Positions 33,404 through 41,791 of a stretch of 41,791 nucleotides of DNA are shown piece by piece. The notes under the pieces were generated by a model. It did not search any database, had not been told where the DNA came from, and saw nothing but the letters and a program-made list of their open reading frames with translations. Source of the DNA: Pelagibacteraceae bacterium AG-447-N18 (lineage in GTDB: Bacteria; Pseudomonadota; Alphaproteobacteria; Pelagibacterales; Pelagibacteraceae). The stretch's first letter is position 1, and each line of letters opens with the position of its first letter. The translations under genes and the position numbers were made by a program. The DNA is taken from contig QCQE01000009.1 of the NCBI GenBank assembly GCA_003212275.1, forward strand, positions 1-41,791, read 5' to 3'.

Positions 33404-34579
33404 ATAAACGTCCTGGTATCGAACAATATCTGTTTCTTTTAATATAGATCCTACTTGAGCTTCAATTATTTTAACTGGTTTTTTGTAGGGATTTTCTATT
33501 CTATGAATTGCACCTAATGGAATAAAGATAGTTTCATCAGGTTTCATTGTAAAATATTTCTTATTTAAGGTAATTTTAGGTTTACCGTGAGTAACTACCC
33601 AGTGCTCAGCTCTGTGATGATGTTTTTGAAGACTTAATATACCTTTGGGTTTTACATATAATTCTTTAATCAAGAACTCTTTACCATTAAATAAATTAAC
33701 ATAACTACCCCATGGTCTGTGGAATACATTCTTCTTTTTAAAATAATGTCTTTTATTTCGTCCATACATCTTACAGATTTCTTTCCAAGACCCTAAATCA
33801 GACCAAGGAATATCTAATTTGATAGCATTTATATCTTTGGTTTTTTCTAATATTGCATAGTCAAAAGACTTGGCTGTTGCTTTGGTAAATGCTTGTTTAT
33901 TTAAATAGTACACATTACTTTTATATTTTGCTTTTGTTACAGCTTTGTTACAGTTTCGGTAAATATTTGGTTGGTATTTCTTAAAATTATTAATGATTGA
34001 GTCTTTTCTCAAATAAAACATTCCAGAATTCCAATAACCTTTTTTACTAATTATTTGTTTAGCTTTAGCCTCTTTGGGTTTTTCTACAAATCTAGTTACT
34101 TTGTTACTTTTTGTTAAAAAATAACCAAATTCACTAGAGGGCATTTTGGGTTTAATCCCAAAGATAAAAATATTGTTTTGAGTAAGTTTCTTTTGATTTT
34201 TTTTGATAGCTTTATTGAATAAACCAACTTTTTCTATCAAATGATCAGCAGCCAAGAACATTAATGGTTGTTCGTTAGGTATATCTTTAATTAAAGCTGT
34301 GCTTAAAATAGCGGGTGCTGTGTTTCTTTTAGCTGGCTCTAAAACTATTTTGAATTTTCTTATTTTATGTTTCTTTAGGTGTTGTTTTACTTGTTTTAAA
34401 TATTTTGCATTAGTGCTTATAATTGGTGCATCATATATAGATGCTTTAACTCTCTCTAAAGTTTTACCCAATAAAGTCCAATTACCAAAATCAATAAATT
34501 GTTTTGCTTGATGTTTTTTAGCTTTTGGCCAAAGTCTTGTTCCGGCGCCACCACATAAAATAACTGGGCGAATTTTCAT
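33389..34579 (-). CDS. Mannose-1-phosphate guanylyltransferase (ManC/CpsB-like)
   Basis: The 396-residue protein joins a nucleotidyltransferase domain (about 1-270, starting ILCGGAGTRLWPKA and including AADHLIEK, FGYF, RFVEKP and WNSGMF) to a C-terminal cupin (about 285-396: RPWGSY, LQKHHHRAEHWVVTHG, FIPLGAIHRIEN). This is the type II mannose-6-phosphate isomerase/GDP-mannose pyrophosphorylase architecture, but shorter than the usual 460-480 residues. It supplies GDP-mannose for surface sugars. Whether the cupin is still an active isomerase cannot be told. It shares one base with the ilvD stop. Confidence 0.88.
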   Translation of the reverse strand: MKIRPVILCGGAGTRLWPKAKKHQAKQFIDFGNWTLLGKTLERVKASIYDAPIISTNAKYLKQVKQHLKKHKIRKFKIVLEPAKRNTAPAILSTALIKDIPNEQPLMFLAADHLIEKVGLFNKAIKKNQKKLTQNNIFIFGIKPKMPSSEFGYFLTKSNKVTRFVEKPKEAKAKQIISKKGYWNSGMFYLRKDSIINNFKKYQPNIYRNCNKAVTKAKYKSNVYYLNKQAFTKATAKSFDYAILEKTKDINAIKLDIPWSDLGSWKEICKMYGRNKRHYFKKKNVFHRPWGSYVNLFNGKEFLIKELYVKPKGILSLQKHHHRAEHWVVTHGKPKITLNKKYFTMKPDETIFIPLGAIHRIENPYKKPVKIIEAQVGSILKETDIVRYQDVYGRVK

Positions 34580-36297
34580 TAAATTTTTGAATATTCCTTA
34601 ACTTCTTTTTTCTTACCAGGATGAGTTGGGGCTCCTAAACTTGCTGGCCCGACTGTTTGTGCATATTTCCAAAGAGTTCCCGAGCCAAAATCAGATTTTT
34701 TAGCCTTCCACTTTCTTTTTCTTGATGCTAATTGTGCTCTTGTTAAACGAACATTAATTGTTCCTTTTTTAGCATCAATATCAATTAAATCACCATTACG
34801 TAAAAGAGCAATCGGTCCTCCCAAAGCTGCCTCTGGACCTACATGACCAACACAAAATCCTCTTGTTGCGCCAGAAAATCTTCCATCAGTAATTAAAGCA
34901 ACTTTCTCACCTTTGCCTTGACCATAAATTGCACCAGTTGTTGAAAGCATTTCTCTCATACCTGGTCCACCAACTGGGCCTTCGTATCTAATAATTATCA
35001 CATCACCATCTTTATATTTTCTGCTTTGAACAGCTTTCATTGCACTTTCTTCATTATCAAAACATCTTGCTCTTCCAGAAAATTGTAATTTTTTTAGACC
35101 CGCAATTTTTACAATTGCACCCTCTGGAGCTAAATTTCCTTTTAATCCTACAACACCACCATCTGGTGATAAAGGTCTGTTATAAGCTCTTAAAACTTTT
35201 TGTTTTGGATTAAATTTAATACCTTTTAAATTTTCTTTCATTGTTTTGCCCGTAACGGTCATGCAATCTCCATGAATATATCCACCATCGTAAAGAGTTT
35301 TTAAAAGCATCGGCACACCACCTGCTAACCACATATCTTTAGCAACATATTTTCCACCTGGTTTTAAATCAGCAAGATAAGGTGTTCTTTTAAATATTTT
35401 TGCAACATCCATTAAATCAAATTTAATTCCTGCTTCATTTGCAATTGCTGGTAAATGTAATGCTGCATTAGTTGAACCCCCTGTTGCAGCAACTATTGTT
35501 GCAGCGTTCTCTAATGCTTTTCTTGTAACGATATCTCTTGGTTTAATTTTTTTTGCTAATAATTCCATAACCATTCGGCCACTTGCTTTTGCATACTTAT
35601 CTCTTTCTTCATATGGAGCTGGTGTTCCTGCTGAATAAGGTAACGCTAAACCGATTGCTTCTGAAACACATGCCATTGTATTTGCAGTAAACTGACCACC
35701 ACACGCTCCCGCTGTAGGACAAGCTACTAATTCTAATTTTCTTAATTCTTTAGCAGACATTTGACCTGATGAATGTTTTCCAACCGCTTCAAAAACATCA
35801 ACTACAGTTACATCCTTACCTTTATATTTTCCTGGAAGGATTGAACCGCCATATATAAAAACACTTGGAACATTTAACCTAACCATGGACATCATTAATC
35901 CTGGTAAAGATTTATCACAACCTGCAATACCTACTAATGCATCATAACAATGACCCCTCACTGTTAATTCAGCACTGTCAGCTATAACTTCTCTTGAAAT
36001 TAAAGACGATTTCATTCCTTCATGACCCATGGCAATACCATCAGTAACCGTAATTGTGCAAAATTCTCTTGGTGTCCCTCCTGATGCTCTCACACCCTTT
36101 TTCACTGATTGAGCTTGTCGCATAAGGGCAATATTGCAAGGAGCAGCTTCATTCCAAGTTGATACAACTCCTATAAATGGTTTTGATACATCTTTTTCAG
36201 TTTCACCCATTGCATAATAAAAAGATCTATGAGGTGCTCTATCTGGACCTAAGGATGTATGTCTACTAGGTAATTTTTTTTTATTAAATTTCCGCAT
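34579..36297 (-). CDS. ilvD: Dihydroxy-acid dehydratase
   Basis: IlvD (572 residues) performs the third step of valine, leucine and isoleucine synthesis using an Fe-S cluster. Cluster cysteines are C54 (EAAPCNIAL), the one in [10 protein letters not shown] and the one in [26 protein letters not shown] and [21 protein letters not shown] are the C-terminal signatures. It shares one base with valS upstream (position 36297) and one with the guanylyltransferase downstream. Pairing with valS puts valine synthesis and valine charging in one transcript. Confidence 0.96.
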   Translation of the reverse strand: MRKFNKKKLPSRHTSLGPDRAPHRSFYYAMGETEKDVSKPFIGVVSTWNEAAPCNIALMRQAQSVKKGVRASGGTPREFCTITVTDGIAMGHEGMKSSLISREVIADSAELTVRGHCYDALVGIAGCDKSLPGLMMSMVRLNVPSVFIYGGSILPGKYKGKDVTVVDVFEAVGKHSSGQMSAKELRKLELVACPTAGACGGQFTANTMACVSEAIGLALPYSAGTPAPYEERDKYAKASGRMVMELLAKKIKPRDIVTRKALENAATIVAATGGSTNAALHLPAIANEAGIKFDLMDVAKIFKRTPYLADLKPGGKYVAKDMWLAGGVPMLLKTLYDGGYIHGDCMTVTGKTMKENLKGIKFNPKQKVLRAYNRPLSPDGGVVGLKGNLAPEGAIVKIAGLKKLQFSGRARCFDNEESAMKAVQSRKYKDGDVIIIRYEGPVGGPGMREMLSTTGAIYGQGKGEKVALITDGRFSGATRGFCVGHVGPEAALGGPIALLRNGDLIDIDAKKGTINVRLTRAQLASRKRKWKAKKSDFGSGTLWKYAQTVGPASLGAPTHPGKKKEVKEYSKI

Positions 36298-38924
36298 TAT
36301 AAACTCTCAATAGTCAAAGATATTTTTTTGATATTATCTTTAAGACTACTATAGTTAGTTTTTTCTTGTTCAACAATATTTTTTGGTGCTCTATCTGTAA
36401 AGCCTTTATTAGATAATCGTTGAGAAATCTTATCTAGTTCGTCTTGATATTTGTTCTGACGTTTTTGTAAGTTTTCTTTAATCAAATTAAGATCAACATT
36501 TTCATCAAAATAAATCTTAAAAATGTCCCCAGAAATAACAAGTGTTGCAGAGGGTTTATCCTGTTCTTTATCAAAAAAATTGTTGATACGACCCAGTTTT
36601 TTTAAAATTACATCATTATTATTAACTAATGATTTATTCTTTTTAGCAATTTTGTTAATTGCAACATCAACAAATGAACCAGGACTGACATTTAATTCAT
36701 TTTTAAATGATCTTAATTCAGAGATAATTTTGATAATTTTTTCAACTTCTTTAAGAGATTGGTCTTTTTTAATTTTTCCAGAAGGCCAATTTTTATACAT
36801 AAGGAAATTTTTATTAGACTCATCAAATTTGTTCTTTAACCATATTTCCTCGGTTACAAATGGTATGAAAGGATGAAGCATAACCAATATTTGCTTAAAA
36901 ACATAAGCAGAAACTTCTTTTACCTCTGTTTTTGCCTTTTTATCCTCTGAGTACAGAATTGTTTTAGACAACTCAATATACCAATCACAATATGAGTGCC
37001 ATGCAAATTGATAAGCATTTTTTGCTGCCTCATCAAATCGATAATCTTCAATATTTTTTTGAATTTTATTTTTAGTCTCTATTAACTCCGAATAGATCCA
37101 TTTATTGATATTTAATGAAATTTTTGGGACTTTGTTGGTTTTTTTAAAATCACATTTATTAGTAATTAAAAAATTATTAGCATTCCATAATTTATTTAAA
37201 AAGTTTCTATATCCTTTAACTCTATCTTCTGAAAGTTTAACGTCAGTTCCTGGGGATGCCATAGAAAGCAAAGTAAAACGTAATGCATCAGCGCTATATT
37301 TTTCAATTAGATCCAATGGATCAATTACATTCCCTTTTGACTTAGACATTTTTTGTCCTTTTTCATCTCTAACTAACGCGTGGACATAAATATCTTTAAA
37401 TGGTTCTTTGTTCAAAAATTCCATACCAAACATAATCATTCTAGCTACCCAGAAAAAAATAATATCAAAACCTGTTACTAAAACTGTTGTTGGATAAAAT
37501 TTCTTTACGTAATCTTTTTTATCAGGCCAACCTAAAGTTGCGAATGGCCATAATCCTGAAGAAAACCATGTATCTAAAACATCAGGATCTCTAGTAAGTT
37601 TTACATCTTTTTTATAATGTTTTTTTGCTTGTTTAATTGCATCATTTTCATTGATCGCAACAAAAATTTTTTGATCAGGTCCATACCAAGCTGGTATTTG
37701 ATGTCCCCACCATAATTGCCGTGAAATACACCATGGCTCAATATTATTCATCCACTGAAAATAAGTTTTAGACCAGTTAGTTGGAAAGAAATTTGTTTTT
37801 TTTGTCTTCACAATTTTTTTAGCTTTGATCGCTAATTTCTTTGCATCAACAAACCATTGTTCTGTTAAAAAAGGCTCGATTACTGAATTTGATCTATCAC
37901 CATATGGAACTTTATTTTTGATATTTTCTTCTTTTACAAAAAAGTCTTTTTCTTTTAATTCATTTAATATTTTTTTACGGGCATCAAACCTATCTAAGCC
38001 AATATAATCTCTTGGAGCATTATCATTTATTTTTCCTTCTTCCGTAAAAACATTAATTATTTCTAATTTATTTCTTTGACCAACGTCATAGTCATTAAAA
38101 TCATGTGCTGGCGTGATCTTAAGTGCTCCAGTTCCTTGCTCTGGATCAGCATAATTATCTTTAATAATTTTTATTTTTCTACCTACGATTGGTATTGTGA
38201 CAGTTTTGCCAACATAATTTTTATATCTTTTATCCTTCGGATTTACTGCAATCGCAGTATCCCCTAGCATTGTCTCAGGTCTCGTTGTGGCAATAGTGAT
38301 AAATTCTGAAGAATTGTCTATTGGGTATCTAATATAGTAAATCTTAGAATTCATCTCTCTTTGATCTACTTCCAAATCTGAAATCGCAGTTTTTAAAACA
38401 GTGTCCCAATTCACGAGTTTTTCAGCTTTATAAATCAATTTTTTTTTATGTAATTCTACAAAAACCTTAATGACTGATTTTGATAAATTTTCATCCATAG
38501 TGAATGCATTTCTTGACCAATCACATGAACATCCTAATTTCTTTAATTGATTAATGATTATGTCCCCATATTCATTTTTCCATTCCCATACTTTTTCTAT
38601 AAATTTTTCTCTACCAAGGTCAATTTTATTTAAATTTTCCTTTTCTAATTTTCTCTCAACAAGTGCTTGCGTTGCAATACCTGCATGATCAGTTCCAGGT
38701 TGCCATAAAGTTTCATAATTATTCATTCGATAATAACGAACTAATAAATCTTGAATTGAATTATTTAAAGCATGGCCCATATGTAAACTTCCAGTTACGT
38801 TGGGTGGTGGAATTACAATTGAAAATTTTTTTGAATTTTTTTGCGGTTTAAATAATTTATTCCTCTCCCAATAACCATAAATTTTATCTTCAACTTTTGA
38901 ATGTATATATTTATCGCTTATCAT
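36297..38924 (-). CDS. valS: Valyl-tRNA synthetase
   Basis: This 875-residue class I synthetase is normal length. The HIGH motif is HMGH within [13 protein letters not shown] near residues 39-51, the KMSKS motif is at 525-529 ([17 protein letters not shown]), and the editing domain lies between them ([19 protein letters not shown]). The C-terminal coiled-coil arm ([19 protein letters not shown]) characteristic of ValS is present. First gene of the valS-ilvD-guanylyltransferase unit. A 120-bp AT-rich spacer separates it from tRNA-Cys. Confidence 0.97.
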   Translation of the reverse strand: MISDKYIHSKVEDKIYGYWERNKLFKPQKNSKKFSIVIPPPNVTGSLHMGHALNNSIQDLLVRYYRMNNYETLWQPGTDHAGIATQALVERKLEKENLNKIDLGREKFIEKVWEWKNEYGDIIINQLKKLGCSCDWSRNAFTMDENLSKSVIKVFVELHKKKLIYKAEKLVNWDTVLKTAISDLEVDQREMNSKIYYIRYPIDNSSEFITIATTRPETMLGDTAIAVNPKDKRYKNYVGKTVTIPIVGRKIKIIKDNYADPEQGTGALKITPAHDFNDYDVGQRNKLEIINVFTEEGKINDNAPRDYIGLDRFDARKKILNELKEKDFFVKEENIKNKVPYGDRSNSVIEPFLTEQWFVDAKKLAIKAKKIVKTKKTNFFPTNWSKTYFQWMNNIEPWCISRQLWWGHQIPAWYGPDQKIFVAINENDAIKQAKKHYKKDVKLTRDPDVLDTWFSSGLWPFATLGWPDKKDYVKKFYPTTVLVTGFDIIFFWVARMIMFGMEFLNKEPFKDIYVHALVRDEKGQKMSKSKGNVIDPLDLIEKYSADALRFTLLSMASPGTDVKLSEDRVKGYRNFLNKLWNANNFLITNKCDFKKTNKVPKISLNINKWIYSELIETKNKIQKNIEDYRFDEAAKNAYQFAWHSYCDWYIELSKTILYSEDKKAKTEVKEVSAYVFKQILVMLHPFIPFVTEEIWLKNKFDESNKNFLMYKNWPSGKIKKDQSLKEVEKIIKIISELRSFKNELNVSPGSFVDVAINKIAKKNKSLVNNNDVILKKLGRINNFFDKEQDKPSATLVISGDIFKIYFDENVDLNLIKENLQKRQNKYQDELDKISQRLSNKGFTDRAPKNIVEQEKTNYSSLKDNIKKISLTIESL

Positions 38925-39045
38925 GGGTGTTATTAGTTTATAATTTAATAATCTAAATTAACAATAATCAAATTGGAACGTTATTTAATAGACTAATTGC
39001 AAATATTTTATATAAAACTCAGTGTAGCTATCTTCTAAAACATAT

Positions 39046-39119
39046 GGCAACGTGGCGGAATGGTTACGCAGAGGATTGCAAATCCTTGTATCCCGGTTCG
39101 ATTCCGGGCGTTGCCTCCA
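39046..39119 (+). tRNA. tRNA-Cys (anticodon GCA)
   Basis: The acceptor stem GGCAACG pairs with CGTTGCC, followed by T and an encoded CCA. The anticodon loop TTGCAAA gives GCA. The T arm CCCGGTTCGATTCCGGG is perfect. It lies 51 bp ahead of tRNA-Asn on the same strand; the two are probably co-transcribed. Confidence 0.97.
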
Positions 39120-39169
39120 AAAAAAATCTTGTTTTAGTGAAAAAAAAAAGTAAGTTGAGATTTTAATAT

Positions 39170-39245
39170 TCCTCGGTAGCTCAGTTGGTAGAGCAGTTGA
39201 CTGTTAATCAATTGGTCGCAGGTTCGAGTCCTGCCCGAGGAGCCA
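39170..39245 (+). tRNA. tRNA-Asn (anticodon GTT)
   Basis: The acceptor stem TCCTCGG pairs with CCGAGGA, followed by G and an encoded CCA. The anticodon loop CTGTTAA gives GTT, one of the GUN anticodons that Tgt (7134-8246) would modify. D and T arms are canonical. The gene ends 4 bp from the convergent XRE regulator. Confidence 0.97.
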
Positions 39246-39249
39246 AAAA

Positions 39250-39621
39250 TTATCCAACCTTTGAAATATTGTTACTTCCTGCCTGTAATGATTTATTAAA
39301 TTTCAATTTTTGATCAGCATTTAGTTCAGAATATAATTTCACTAAAAAGTTATAATTTACATTCATATGACCTTCTTGTGATTTCTCTAAATTTATAAGA
39401 TATTCTGAAAAATCCTCAAAAAAGTAATTAATTGGTACTTTAAGATAGTTCGATAATTGTAATAACCTTATTGAACTTACCCCATTAGTGCCTTTTTCAT
39501 ATTTTTGAATTTGTTGAAATGTGACATTGATTGCTTTTGCTACTTTAGTTTGAGTTAAACCAAGTGCTAGTCTTCTAAGCTTAAGCTTATTGCCTAAATG
39601 CTTATTAAAATTATCTTCCAT
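39250..39621 (-). CDS. XRE-family transcriptional regulator
   Basis: The 123-residue protein has an N-terminal Cro/CI-type helix-turn-helix (about 9-65): LGNKLKLRRLALGLTQTKVA, then VTFQQIQKYEKGTNGVSSIRL and YLKVPINYFFE. This is a common small alphaproteobacterial regulator type. The C-terminal half is helical and of unknown use. Regulated genes are not known. It lies downstream of the ABC transporter genes on the same strand but 162 bp away, with a perfect inverted repeat 23-45 bases before its ATG that could be its own operator. Confidence 0.85.
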   Translation of the reverse strand: MEDNFNKHLGNKLKLRRLALGLTQTKVAKAINVTFQQIQKYEKGTNGVSSIRLLQLSNYLKVPINYFFEDFSEYLINLEKSQEGHMNVNYNFLVKLYSELNADQKLKFNKSLQAGSNNISKVG

Positions 39622-39643
39622 TAAGACCCCTCTTAATTTTTTA

Positions 39644-39666
39644 AAAAACTAATTGAACTAGTTTTT
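39644..39666. promoter_or_regulatory. Inverted repeat upstream of the XRE gene, candidate operator
   Basis: AAAAACTA, a 7-base centre, and TAGTTTTT form a perfect 8-bp inverted repeat. It lies 23-45 bases upstream of the XRE start within the 162-bp gap 39622-39783. The gap also holds a minus-strand TTGACA (39734-39729) and a weaker CCTAA...TTAGG repeat (39703-39721). Autoregulation is a guess from position; a weak terminator of the ABC operon is the alternative. Confidence 0.35.
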
Positions 39667-39783
39667 AATACCTACTGCAACAATAAATTTTTATTTTTTT
39701 TACCTAAAAACCCGTATTAGGGGAAATATGTCAAGCATTACTTCAGCTATAATTTGAGAAATATTTCTTGAAATTAGCTTGAA

Positions 39784-40518
39784 CTATAGTATCTGGCTGA
39801 GGAAAAGTTTGGTTCTATCACTCTTTGGATTAGCAAAAAATTCTTTGGTATCAGCTTTTTCTACTATCATTCCTTCATCCATAAATATCATTTGATCAGC
39901 AACTTCTTTTGCAAAACCCATTTCATGTGTAACTACGATCATAGTCATTCCTTGTTTTGCTAAATTAACCATAACATCTAACACTTCTTTAATCATTTCG
40001 GGATCTAAAGCAGATGTAGGTTCGTCAAAAAGCATTATTTTTGGCTCCATACATAAAGCTCTTGCAATAGCAGCTCTTTGTTGTTGTCCTCCAGATAATT
40101 GTCCTGGATATTTTTGTGCTTGATCAAGAATTTGCACTCTTTCTAGATGTTTTAATGCTAATTCTTCTGCCTCTTTTTTGGGCATTTTTTTAACCCAAAT
40201 AGGAGCTAATGTGCAGTTATCCAAAATAGATAAGTGAGGAAACAAATTAAATTGTTGAAATACCATTCCAACTTCAGCTCTAATTTGTTCAATATTTTTT
40301 GTATCCTCTGTTAATTCAGTTCCATCCACGACAATATTACCTTCTTGATGCTCTTCTAATCTATTAATACATCGAATTAATGTAGACTTTCCTGATCCAG
40401 ATGGACCACAAACAACAATTTTTTCTTTTGGTTTAACTTCTAAATTTATTCCTTTTAAAACTTGGAAATCACCAAACCACTTATTCATATTACTTATTTG
40501 GATAATACTATCAGACAT
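39784..40518 (-). CDS. Polar amino-acid ABC transporter ATP-binding protein (AapP/BztD/GlnQ type)
   Basis: The 244-residue ABC ATPase has Walker A GPSGSGKS at 38-45, signature [15 protein letters not shown], Walker [16 protein letters not shown] and switch His in [12 protein letters not shown]. The phrase [17 protein letters not shown] and overall length are typical of the polar amino-acid uptake subfamily. It lies 6 bp downstream of the permease gene; the order permease then ATPase is that of aapM-aapP and bztC-bztD. General L-amino-acid or glutamate/glutamine/aspartate/asparagine uptake is likely. Confidence 0.92.
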   Translation of the reverse strand: MSDSIIQISNMNKWFGDFQVLKGINLEVKPKEKIVVCGPSGSGKSTLIRCINRLEEHQEGNIVVDGTELTEDTKNIEQIRAEVGMVFQQFNLFPHLSILDNCTLAPIWVKKMPKKEAEELALKHLERVQILDQAQKYPGQLSGGQQQRAAIARALCMEPKIMLFDEPTSALDPEMIKEVLDVMVNLAKQGMTMIVVTHEMGFAKEVADQMIFMDEGMIVEKADTKEFFANPKSDRTKLFLSQIL

Positions 40519-40524
40519 AAATTT

Positions 40525-41791
40525 TTATCTATCGGTTTTATATTTTTGTTCTAGATTATAACTATATTTACTCATTGCATAACAAATAATCCAGAAAATT
40601 ATAGCAGCAAATACATACCCTTCCATAGCAAATCCTAACCATTTCGGATTTGTTTTAGCTAAATTTAACATTCCAACTATTTCTAATAATCCCACAACAA
40701 ATATTAATGGAGTATCTTTTACTAATGCTAAGAAAGTATTTGCTATTCCTGGTATTACTAATTTAAGAGCTTGAGGTAAAATTACAAAAATATGCATTTT
40801 CCAATAACCCATACCTAATGATTTCGCAGCTTCGTATTGGCCTCTTGGTAAAGCTTGTAAGCCACCTCTGATAACTTCTGCAACATATGCAGCCTCAAAT
40901 AAAGAAATTGCAATTATGGCTCTGACTAATTTATCAATGAAAAAGTCCTCTGGTAAAAACATCGGAAACATCACAGCAGACATGAATAAAACTGTTATTA
41001 GTGGAACACCTCTCCAGAATTCAATAAAGCCAACTGATATATATCTTATTAACGGAAACTCTGATCTTCGTCCAAGAGCAAAAGCCATTCCAATTGGAAA
41101 ACAGAATATAAGACAGAAAAAAGAAATTATAAATGTTAGCGACAGACCTCCCCAAGCACCCGTTTCGACCCAATTTAAACCATCTAATTTTCCAAGCTCA
41201 ATGTATTCTTCAAAAAAAAGAAAATATTTCAAAATTACATAAAGTGCTAAAGGAACTATTAAAAAGTAATAAAACTTAAATTTACTTGGAATAAAAAAAC
41301 CAATGATGATAGATAAAATTGCAGCAATAATCCCATAAGAAAAATCAAAAAATACAGGGCCACCTGAAATAAAAAAGAAGATAAACAAAAAAGCAATTAA
41401 AGGGTAAATAACTACATAATATAGTGTTAAATATTTCTTAAATTTATCAGTCGCAAAGTATCCAACAGAGCCGAGTAATATTAAAGCTACAAATGATAAA
41501 TTAATTCTCCATTGTTCTGCATTTGGATACATTCCATACATAAATCTTCTCATCCAAACCTTAATATACGTCCAGCATGCACCAGAGCCAGTACAAACAT
41601 CTTTTGTGTCTCCTGCAAAACTAGCATCAATAACAAACCAGCTTAATATAGGTGGTAGAGATTTGATGATTATGAATATTATCAATAATGATAAAACAGC
41701 GTTAAAATTATTTGTATTAATATGTTTGTTTAAGAGGTCTAAATTTTTTATTCCGCTATATTCTATTCGAATGAAATAAAGACCAACAAAA
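40525..41791 (-). CDS. Amino-acid ABC transporter permease, AapM/BztC type (partial, N-terminus beyond window)
   Basis: The frame is open to the right window edge, so the 5' end is missing; at least 422 codons are present. A TTG at 41685 should not be taken as the start, because the upstream in-frame sequence (FVGLYFIRIEYSGIKNLDLL) continues without a stop. ACWTYIKVWMRRFMYGMYPNAEQWRINL is characteristic of AapM/BztC permeases. The C-terminal half has the binding-protein-dependent permease fold with EAAYVAEVIRGGLQALPRGQYEAAKSLG, the EAA loop that contacts the ATPase. It is upstream of and coupled to the ATPase gene. Confidence 0.92.
   Translation of the reverse strand, partial: FVGLYFIRIEYSGIKNLDLLNKHINTNNFNAVLSLLIIFIIIKSLPPILSWFVIDASFAGDTKDVCTGSGACWTYIKVWMRRFMYGMYPNAEQWRINLSFVALILLGSVGYFATDKFKKYLTLYYVVIYPLIAFLFIFFFISGGPVFFDFSYGIIAAILSIIIGFFIPSKFKFYYFLIVPLALYVILKYFLFFEEYIELGKLDGLNWVETGAWGGLSLTFIISFFCLIFCFPIGMAFALGRRSEFPLIRYISVGFIEFWRGVPLITVLFMSAVMFPMFLPEDFFIDKLVRAIIAISLFEAAYVAEVIRGGLQALPRGQYEAAKSLGMGYWKMHIFVILPQALKLVIPGIANTFLALVKDTPLIFVVGLLEIVGMLNLAKTNPKWLGFAMEGYVFAAIIFWIICYAMSKYSYNLEQKYKTDR

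Noticed and set aside
41685..41687. TTG at 41685 as the start of the permease
   Set aside because: The frame stays open to the window edge and AapM/BztC proteins extend further upstream.

Overview
The window looks like a chromosomal segment of a SAR11-clade alphaproteobacterium (Pelagibacterales). The evidence is the very AT-rich sequence, Lys/Asn/Ile-rich proteins, spacers of tens of bases or overlapping genes, tRNA genes with encoded CCA ends, and two classic alphaproteobacterial gene neighbourhoods (ssb-gyrA-coaD-ppi-tgt opposite uvrA, and dgt-argS-X-nagZ-scpAB-tatABC-serS-yajC-secDF). No phage, transposase, integrase or CRISPR array is visible. No gene-free stretch exceeds 300 bases.

Layout. 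(1) 1-2949, minus strand: an accessory-looking block next to tRNA-Ser. A partial exported protein with an internal duplication lies beyond a five-gene run of small unknown proteins, four of which are linked by ATGA overlaps. The two transcription units have similar promoter regions. (2) 2994-7062: tRNA-Ser, sdhE, recG, a DUF502 membrane protein, an M48 lipoprotein protease and tRNA-Lys. (3) 7134-15925: tgt, cyclophilin, coaD, gyrA and ssb on minus, then uvrA and a PuuD-like membrane domain on plus. (4) 15922-26704, minus: secF, secD, yajC, serS, tatC, tatB, tatA, scpB, scpA, nagZ, a short membrane protein, argS and dgt. This is a housekeeping block for protein export, chromosome segregation, wall recycling and translation. 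(5) 26755-28838: erpA and xth, opposed by an Ldh-family (DpkA-like) reductase. (6) 29933-31971: a zinc-uptake regulon with znuA divergent from znuC-znuB-zur and two Zur-box-like palindromes between them. (7) 32016-33366: a small membrane protein and a divergent PiT-like permease. (8) 33389-38924, minus: a mannose-1-phosphate guanylyltransferase, ilvD and valS. (9) 39046-41791: tRNA-Cys, tRNA-Asn, an XRE regulator, and the ATPase and partial permease of a polar amino-acid ABC transporter that runs off the right edge.

Most of the window is ordinary core genome. The points most worth a second look are: a queuine tRNA-ribosyltransferase that keeps its catalytic residues but has lost three of four zinc ligands; the block next to tRNA-Ser, with two very short genes and a duplicated promoter carrying 11-bp-period direct repeats; a divergent PiT-type carrier; and GyrA with Gln at the quinolone-contact serine position. 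Family assignments come from motifs and gene order read by eye, not from database searches.
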